A DNA stretch of 64,000 nt from Streptomyces spinosus (GTDB lineage: Bacteria; Actinomycetota; Actinomycetes; Streptomycetales; Streptomycetaceae): contig NZ_JAINRC010000010.1 of assembly GCF_020400655.1 (NCBI RefSeq), positions 248,001 through 312,000 of the forward strand, read 5' to 3'. Numbering within the stretch: the stretch's first letter is position 1; each line of letters starts with the position of its first letter. Made by a program: the position numbers and the translations under genes. The notes beneath the pieces are model-generated. The model ran no database searches and had not been told where the DNA came from. It worked only from the letters and a program-made list of their open reading frames with translations. Below are positions 59,449 to 64,000 of the stretch, piece after piece.

Positions 59449-59477
59449 CCCCGTTCCGACCACTTTCTGACGCCGGG

Positions 59478-59507
59478 CCCGGCGCCCTCCCGACGGCGGG
59501 CGCCGGG
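59478..59507 (+). terminator. hairpin terminator after dienelactone hydrolase
   Basis: CCCGGCGCCC and GGGCGCCGGG, 10-base arms with a 10-base loop, about 30 bases after the stop. Confidence 0.6.
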
Positions 59508-59525
59508 CGGATCTTGTCCATGTTC

Positions 59526-59567
59526 TTGACATGCACTCGTCTCAGCATGAATGTGAGAGCGCTCTCA
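59526..59567 (+). promoter_or_regulatory. promoter with LacI-type operator for the GH64 gene
   Basis: TTGACA at 59526-59531 is a consensus -35. The -10 is weak (GAATGT at 59549-59554). TGAGAGC-GCTCTCA (59554-59567) is a perfect 14-bp palindrome overlapping the start region. It differs at two positions from the TGGGAGC-GCTCCCA box of the cellobiose repressor CebR, so a LacI-family sugar regulator is likely. Confidence 0.6.
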
Positions 59568-59618
59568 AGCAGGTACGGACCAGTTCCGTACGACCCCGAC
59601 CCCACACGGAGGTGGAGA

Positions 59619-60833
59619 GTGCTCCACAGGCCCACCCGTCGCGCGCTTCCCCGGCGCGCGCTCCCCCTGGCCGCCGCCGCGGCGCTGCTCGGCGGACTGC
59701 TCGGCCTCGGCGCACCCCAGCGCGCCGACGCCGCCGTCCCCGACACCATCCCACTGAAGATCACGAACAACTCGGGTCGTTCCGAGCCGGTGTACATCTA
59801 CGACCTCGGCACCCAGCTGTCCTCGGGACGGCAGGGCTGGGCCGACGCGAGCGGCGCCTTCCACGCCTGGCCGGCGGGCGGCAATCCGCCGACCCCCGCA
59901 CCGGACGCGGCGATACCCGGCCCGGCCGCCGGGCAGTCCACGACCATCCGCATCCCCAAGTTCTCCGGCCGCATCTACTTCTCGTACGGCCAGAAGCTCG
60001 ACTTCAGGCTCACTACCGGCGGACTGGTGCAGCCGGCCGTCCAGAACCCGTCCGACCCCAACCGGAACATCCTCTTCAACTGGTCGGAGTACACGCTCAA
60101 CGACTCCGGGCTGTGGCTCAACAGCACCCAGGTGGACATGTTCTCGGCGCCGTACGCGGTCGGGGTGCAGCGGGCCGACGGCAGCGTCGCCACCACCGGG
60201 CACCTGAAGTCCGGCGGCTGGAACGGCTTCTTCAGCACGCTCCGCGCGCAGCCGGGCGGCTGGGCGGGCCTGATCCAGACCCGCCCCGACGGCACCGTGC
60301 TGCGCGCGCTGTCCCCGCTGTACGGGGTGGAGACCGGTGCTCTGCCGGCGAACGTGATGGACGACTACATCGGCCGGGTCTGGCAGAAGTACACGACCTC
60401 GACGCTGACCGTCACGCCGTTCGCGGACCAGCCGGGCACCAAGTACTACGGCCGTGTCTCCGGGAACGTCATGAACTTCACCAACTCCTCCGGCGCGGTC
60501 GTCACCAGCTTCCAGAAGCCCGACGCGGCCAGCGTCTTCGGCTGCCACAAGCTGCTGGACGCGCCCAACGACAACGTCCGCGGGCCCATCTCGCGCACGC
60601 TGTGCGCCGGTTTCAACCGGTCGACGCTGCTGGTGAACCCCAGCCAGCCGGACACCACGACGGCGAACTTCTACCGGGACGCGGTGACCAACCACTACGC
60701 GCGCGCGATCCACGCGCAGACGGCCGACGGGAAGGCGTACGCGTTCGCCTTCGACGACGTCGGCAACCAGGAGTCGCTGGTGCACGACGGCAATCCGCAG
60801 CAGGCGTATCTGACGCTCGATCCGCTGAGCTGA
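59619..60833 (+). CDS. secreted GH64 beta-1,3-glucanase
   Basis: The 404-residue protein has a signal peptide (basic start, core LAAAAALLGGLLGLGA, cleavage near RADA). The mature domain opens IPLKITNNSGRSEPVYIYDLGTQ, the thaumatin-like beta-sandwich beginning of family 64 laminaripentaose-producing glucanases. FSGRIYFSYGQKLDF and ILFNWSEYTLND contain acidic residues expected in the active cleft. It cleaves beta-1,3-glucan such as fungal cell wall. The GTG has GGAGGTGGAGA just upstream. Control is probably by the palindrome upstream. Confidence 0.9.
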   Translation: MLHRPTRRALPRRALPLAAAAALLGGLLGLGAPQRADAAVPDTIPLKITNNSGRSEPVYIYDLGTQLSSGRQGWADASGAFHAWPAGGNPPTPAPDAAIPGPAAGQSTTIRIPKFSGRIYFSYGQKLDFRLTTGGLVQPAVQNPSDPNRNILFNWSEYTLNDSGLWLNSTQVDMFSAPYAVGVQRADGSVATTGHLKSGGWNGFFSTLRAQPGGWAGLIQTRPDGTVLRALSPLYGVETGALPANVMDDYIGRVWQKYTTSTLTVTPFADQPGTKYYGRVSGNVMNFTNSSGAVVTSFQKPDAASVFGCHKLLDAPNDNVRGPISRTLCAGFNRSTLLVNPSQPDTTTANFYRDAVTNHYARAIHAQTADGKAYAFAFDDVGNQESLVHDGNPQQAYLTLDPLS

Positions 60834-60841
60834 CACGCGAA

Positions 60842-60875
60842 CGGTCCCGCACCCGGACGGCCGGGTGCGGGACCG
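60842..60875. terminator. strong bidirectional terminator
   Basis: Perfect 15-base arms (CGGTCCCGCACCCGG and its complement) around an ACGG loop, between the converging GH64 and M4 protease genes. Confidence 0.85.
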
Positions 60876-60892
60876 CTGTCGTCGGTGCCGGA

Positions 60893-63292
60893 TCAGCCGG
60901 TCGTCAGGGCCGTGTCGTCCACGACGAAGCTGGTCTGCAGCGAGGAGTCCTCCACGCCGTTGAACTTCAGCGTGACCGTCGAGCCCGCCAGCGAGGACAG
61001 GTCGAAGGACTTCTGGCTGTAGCCGGAGGCCGCGTTGACGTTCGAGTACGTCGCCAGGGTCTTCGAACCGGCGGTCACCGTCAGCTTGTCGTAGGCGGTG
61101 CTGCCGGTCTCCGCGGTGTCGATGTGCAGGTAGAAGGTCAGGGTCGCCTTGCAGCCCGCCGGGATCGTCACCGACTGGGAGACGCTGTCGGTGTGCGAGG
61201 AGCCGTACCCGTCCAGCCAGGCCTTGTAGGAGCCGCTGTGGGCCGCCTCACCGCTGTCCGTGGTGATGACGCCGCTGCTCGCGGTCCAGCCGGTGCTGCC
61301 CGACTCGAATCCGGGGTTGCTCAGCAGCTGGGTGGAGGTGCAGCCGCCGCCGGTCGCGCTGACCGTCCAGCCGAAGGTGGCCGTGCCGGTCGCGCCGGTG
61401 GAGTCCTTCACCGTGACGGTGGTGCTGGAGGAGCCCGCCGTGGTGGGCGTACCCGAGATCAGACCGGTCGAGCTGTTGATCGACAGGCCGGCCGGCAGAC
61501 CGGAGGCGCTGTACGTCAGGGCACCGCCGTTGGTGCTGCTCGCCTGGATCTGCAGGCTCACCGCGGTGCCGACGGTGGCGGACTGGCTGCCCGGGTTGGT
61601 GACCGTCACCCCGCTGCTCGGCGGGTTGATGTGGCCGCCGACGTTGATGCCGGCGAACGCGTTGCCCACCCCCGCGTACTGCGTGGAGTTGGTGCCGTAC
61701 AGCGCGGCGGCGGCGTTGAGGGCGGCGGTGCGGGCGCCGGCGTAGTTGGTGCTGGACGTCATGTACGTCGTCAGCGCCTTGTACCAGATCTTCAGCGCGG
61801 CGTCGCGGCCGATGCCGGTGACGGCGACGCCGTCGGAGGTCGGGCTGTTGTAGGTCACGCCGTTGATGACCTTGCTGCCGCTGCCCTCGGACAGCAGGTA
61901 GAACATGTGGTTGGCGGGGCCGGAGGAGTAGTGCACGTCCAGGTTGCCGACGCCGGAGTACCAGCTGTCCGCCGAACCGCCGTCCTTGCTCGGCTTGTCC
62001 ATGTACCGCAGCGGCGAGCCGTCGCCGTTGATGTCGATCTTCTCGCCGATGAGGTAGTCGCCGACGTCCTTGGAGTTGTTCGCGTAGAACTCCACGCCGG
62101 TGCCGAAGATGTCGGAGGTCGCCTCGTTCAGGCCGCCCGACTCACCGCTGTACTCCAGGCCGGCGGTGTTGGAGGTGACGCCGTGGCTCATCTCGTGGCC
62201 GGCCACGTCCAGCGAGGTCAGGGCGTGGGTGTTGCCCGAGCCGTCGCCGTAGGTCATGCAGAAGCAGCTGTCGTCCCAGAACGCGTTGACGTAGCCGCTG
62301 CTGTAGTGGACGCGGCTGTAGGCGGCGACGCCGTCGTTGCGGATGCCGCTGCGCCCGAAGGTGTTCTTGTAGAAGTCCCAGGTCTCCTGCGCGCCGTAGG
62401 CGGCGTCGGCGCCCGCGGTCTGGGTGTTGGAGCCGGTCCCGTCGCCCCAGACGTCGTCGGCGTCGGTCATCAGGGTGCCGGTGCCGGAGGTGCCCCGGTT
62501 GAGGTTGTACGTCTTGTGGCCGCCGCGCGTGGTGTCGTTGAGCTGGTACGTCGAACCGGACAGCGTGGTGTTCAGGGTTACGGCGCCGCTGTACTGGGTG
62601 TTGCCGGTGCCGGTCTTGACCGCCTGGTACCGGTACAGCTCCTTGCCGGTGGTGGCGTCGGTGACGACGTGCAGCTGGCTGGGCGTGCCGTCGTCCTGGA
62701 AGCCGCCGACCACCGTCTCCCACGCGAGCTTCGGGGTGCCGTCGCCGGCCCAGATCACCTTGCGGGCGCTGTCGGTGGTGGGCTTCTCGGCGCGCAGGGT
62801 CTTGGCGGCCTTCAGGGCCGTGGTCGCGGCGGCGGCCTTGCTGACGGTCGCGGTGGTGGAACGCACCTTGATGGTGCGCTTGTTGTTGAAGGTGGCGCTC
62901 ACCGTGCCCTTGGCCAGCGAGGCGGGCGGGGTGTGCACGACGAGGTCGCCGCCGAGGACGGGCAGTCCGGCGTACGTGCGCTCGTACCGCGTGTGCAGGG
63001 TGCCGTCGTTGTCCTTGACGACGTCCTTGACGACCAGCTTCTCCTGGGCACCGAGGCCGAGGGTGCGGGCGGTCGTGGAGGTCTGCTGCCGGGCGCTCTT
63101 GATCAGCGCCTGGTGCTGGGCCGGGCTGAGCCTGGCCTCCAGGCCGCCGGTGCGCAGCGGGCCGGGGTGGGGGGCGGCCGGTGCGGCGGTGGCCGGGACC
63201 GCCTGGAGGCCGACGGCGAGGAAGGCCGCGGTGGAGAGCAGGGCGGCTCCTACCGTGGCCCTCTTGTGGGGAAGGGGTCTGTGGGGTCTCAC
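60893..63292 (-). CDS. secreted M4 metalloprotease with Ig-like and C-terminal binding domains
   Basis: The 799-residue preproprotein has a signal peptide (core LLSTAAFLAVGLQAVPATA), an FTP/PepSY propeptide to about residue 220, and a thermolysin-type domain. Zinc and catalytic residues lie in AGHEMSHGV (His 366, Glu 367, His 370) and GGLNEATSD. A He_PIG/Ig-like domain follows (NPGSQSATVGTAVSLQIQAS onward), then a C-terminal beta-sandwich of the P/CBM kind (LLSNPGFESGSTGW). It is an extracellular broad-specificity protease. The GTG has GGAGGAG 5 bases upstream; the frame is open to 63448. Confidence 0.9.
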   Translation of the reverse strand: MRPHRPLPHKRATVGAALLSTAAFLAVGLQAVPATAAPAAPHPGPLRTGGLEARLSPAQHQALIKSARQQTSTTARTLGLGAQEKLVVKDVVKDNDGTLHTRYERTYAGLPVLGGDLVVHTPPASLAKGTVSATFNNKRTIKVRSTTATVSKAAAATTALKAAKTLRAEKPTTDSARKVIWAGDGTPKLAWETVVGGFQDDGTPSQLHVVTDATTGKELYRYQAVKTGTGNTQYSGAVTLNTTLSGSTYQLNDTTRGGHKTYNLNRGTSGTGTLMTDADDVWGDGTGSNTQTAGADAAYGAQETWDFYKNTFGRSGIRNDGVAAYSRVHYSSGYVNAFWDDSCFCMTYGDGSGNTHALTSLDVAGHEMSHGVTSNTAGLEYSGESGGLNEATSDIFGTGVEFYANNSKDVGDYLIGEKIDINGDGSPLRYMDKPSKDGGSADSWYSGVGNLDVHYSSGPANHMFYLLSEGSGSKVINGVTYNSPTSDGVAVTGIGRDAALKIWYKALTTYMTSSTNYAGARTAALNAAAALYGTNSTQYAGVGNAFAGINVGGHINPPSSGVTVTNPGSQSATVGTAVSLQIQASSTNGGALTYSASGLPAGLSINSSTGLISGTPTTAGSSSTTVTVKDSTGATGTATFGWTVSATGGGCTSTQLLSNPGFESGSTGWTASSGVITTDSGEAAHSGSYKAWLDGYGSSHTDSVSQSVTIPAGCKATLTFYLHIDTAETGSTAYDKLTVTAGSKTLATYSNVNAASGYSQKSFDLSSLAGSTVTLKFNGVEDSSLQTSFVVDDTALTTG

Positions 63293-63656
63293 TCGTACTC
63301 CTCCTGCTGCGGCCGCCGGTCGGCGGCCGGTGACAGACGGGCAGACGGGTCTGCTGCCCGGGGTGAGCTGAGCTGTGCGGGCCGTGATCCGTGAACGGGT
63401 GGGGTGGATCAGCGTGCTGAGGGAGGATGACAGCATTGACCGAGCCATGTCACCTCACGGCGGGTCAATCGAGGGTTTTCCCTATCGCCCCGCACGCGTG
63501 GACCGAGGGGCGAAAAGGGCGCCCCGGGGCGTGGGTTGCGGCGGCGGAACCACGCCTCGGCCGAGGAGAGGGGCACGACCCCTGACCGGTCCGGGCGTCC
63601 TGGCACACGCCCGGCCCCCCCGGAGGGGGCGACGGCCTCGCCGACGCCGACGCCAC
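63293..63656. other. 364-bp stretch upstream of the M4 protease gene
   Basis: Probable promoter region of the protease gene. It may also include decayed upstream parts of the methyltransferase remnant, but I recognise no domain in it. Confidence 0.4.
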
Positions 63657-63944
63657 GGCCCGATCGCGGGCCGGCTGATGTCCGCCCTGGCGCCGGGCAG
63701 CCGTCTGTGCGTCAACGACGGGGCGCGGGGCGTCGATCCGGTCTCCGAACGGGCCCAGGAGGCCTACGACGACAGCGGCGCCGTCCCGTACAACCCGCGC
63801 ACGGTGGAGGAGACCACCTCCATCTTCGACGTCCCGCACCTCGTCGGCCCCGGCGTCCTACCGGCCCACCGGTGGTGCCCGGAGCCCGGCCCACCCGCCC
63901 CGAAGGACGTCGCGGAGCACGGGGGTCCCGCGCGCAAGCGGTGA
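63657..63944 (+). pseudogene. C-terminal remnant of a DUF574-type SAM-dependent methyltransferase
   Basis: This frame, without a proper start, matches the end of the S-adenosyl methyltransferase family common in Streptomyces (DUF574/Methyltransf_19): LMSALAPGSRLCVND, then a helix with ERAQEAYDDSG, then PHLVGPGVLPAHRWCPEPG and a basic C-terminus. The N-terminal Rossmann part with the SAM-binding loop is missing; upstream sequence in the same frame is Arg-rich low complexity. It is best read as a truncated relic. Confidence 0.55.
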
Positions 63945-63963
63945 CCGCCCGGCATCGACGCGT

Positions 63964-64000
63964 TCACAGCCGCACGGTCAGCTCCACGGCCACCGTGTCG
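63964..64000 (-). CDS. C-terminal end of an unidentified gene
   Basis: A minus-strand frame entering from the right edge reads DTVAVELTVRL and stops at 63964. Alternating hydrophobic residues suggest a beta strand. Too little is visible to name it. Confidence 0.4.
   Translation of the reverse strand, partial: DTVAVELTVRL

Noticed and set aside
59531..63394. Plus-strand open frame of about 1290 codons across the GH64 and M4 genes
   Set aside because: It runs out of frame through GH64 and antisense through the protease; both real genes have signal peptides and catalytic motifs.

Overview
The window is about 64 kb of very GC-rich DNA with strong G/C bias at third codon positions, frequent GTG and some TTG starts, and gene families typical of filamentous actinomycetes: SpoIIE-type phosphatases, a HATPase anti-sigma-like protein, a STAS protein, an SCO6745-family protein, a class F sortase, a DUF574 methyltransferase remnant, and secreted M4, M9 and GH64 enzymes. 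It most likely comes from a Streptomyces chromosome, in an accessory rather than core-conserved part. Species cannot be named from the sequence alone.

Layout. 0-5.4 kb: partial MHS-family symporter, aldo/keto reductase, small zinc-ribbon protein, KhtT/KhtU K+/H+ antiporter pair, DedA protein, CsbD-like stress protein, HATPase regulator. 5.4-12.1 kb: an ANTAR-GAF-PAS-PP2C phosphatase following a giant soluble multi-HAMP hybrid histidine kinase. 12.4-30.1 kb: a respiratory and selenium island. It holds a pyruvate-oxidase-like ThDP enzyme, an orphan QcrB-type cytochrome b, an FdhB ferredoxin subunit, an NrfD quinone-reactive subunit, a divergent cytochrome c oxidase operon (ctaC, ctaD, two small membrane proteins, HAD), and a formate dehydrogenase catalytic subunit with an in-frame UGA (selenocysteine) followed by a SECIS-like hairpin. 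Next to these lie selD, tRNA-Sec, selB and selA, so the selenoprotein and its decoding machinery are contiguous. 30.2-43.5 kb: small hypothetical and secreted proteins, alpha/beta hydrolase, winged-helix regulator, STAS protein, PIG-V-like mannosyltransferase, long-form GAPDH, M9 collagenase, LysR, TetR with an SGNH hydrolase, and a class F sortase with a collagen-like candidate substrate. 43.7-53.2 kb: Vgb-like propeller lyase, SCO6745-family protein, fructosamine-kinase-like protein, a RiPP locus (precursor plus ATP-grasp maturase) followed by a Gfo/Idh oxidoreductase, GNAT with an upstream leader ORF, membrane PP2C phosphatase, AsnC regulator and class III aminotransferase. 53.5-64 kb: hypothetical proteins, a 1-kb low-complexity stretch, DHA2 exporter with MarR regulator, YrdC/Sua5 protein, dienelactone hydrolase, GH64 glucanase, M4 metalloprotease, a methyltransferase remnant and the end of one more gene.

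How the genes fit together. The clearest system is selenocysteine-dependent formate oxidation. FdhG(Sec) would pass electrons to FdhB and NrfD, then to the quinone pool. The cytochrome b and the unusual oxidase nearby are plausible terminal partners. The oxidase is odd: it keeps all heme and CuB ligands but has replaced the usual D-channel and K-channel residues. A second system is the putative ATP-grasp-modified peptide at 46.9-48.1 kb. A third is the sortase with its collagen-like, HTGGG-containing candidate substrate. Several clean palindromes mark likely operators. All functions are inferred from sequence; no database search was run.
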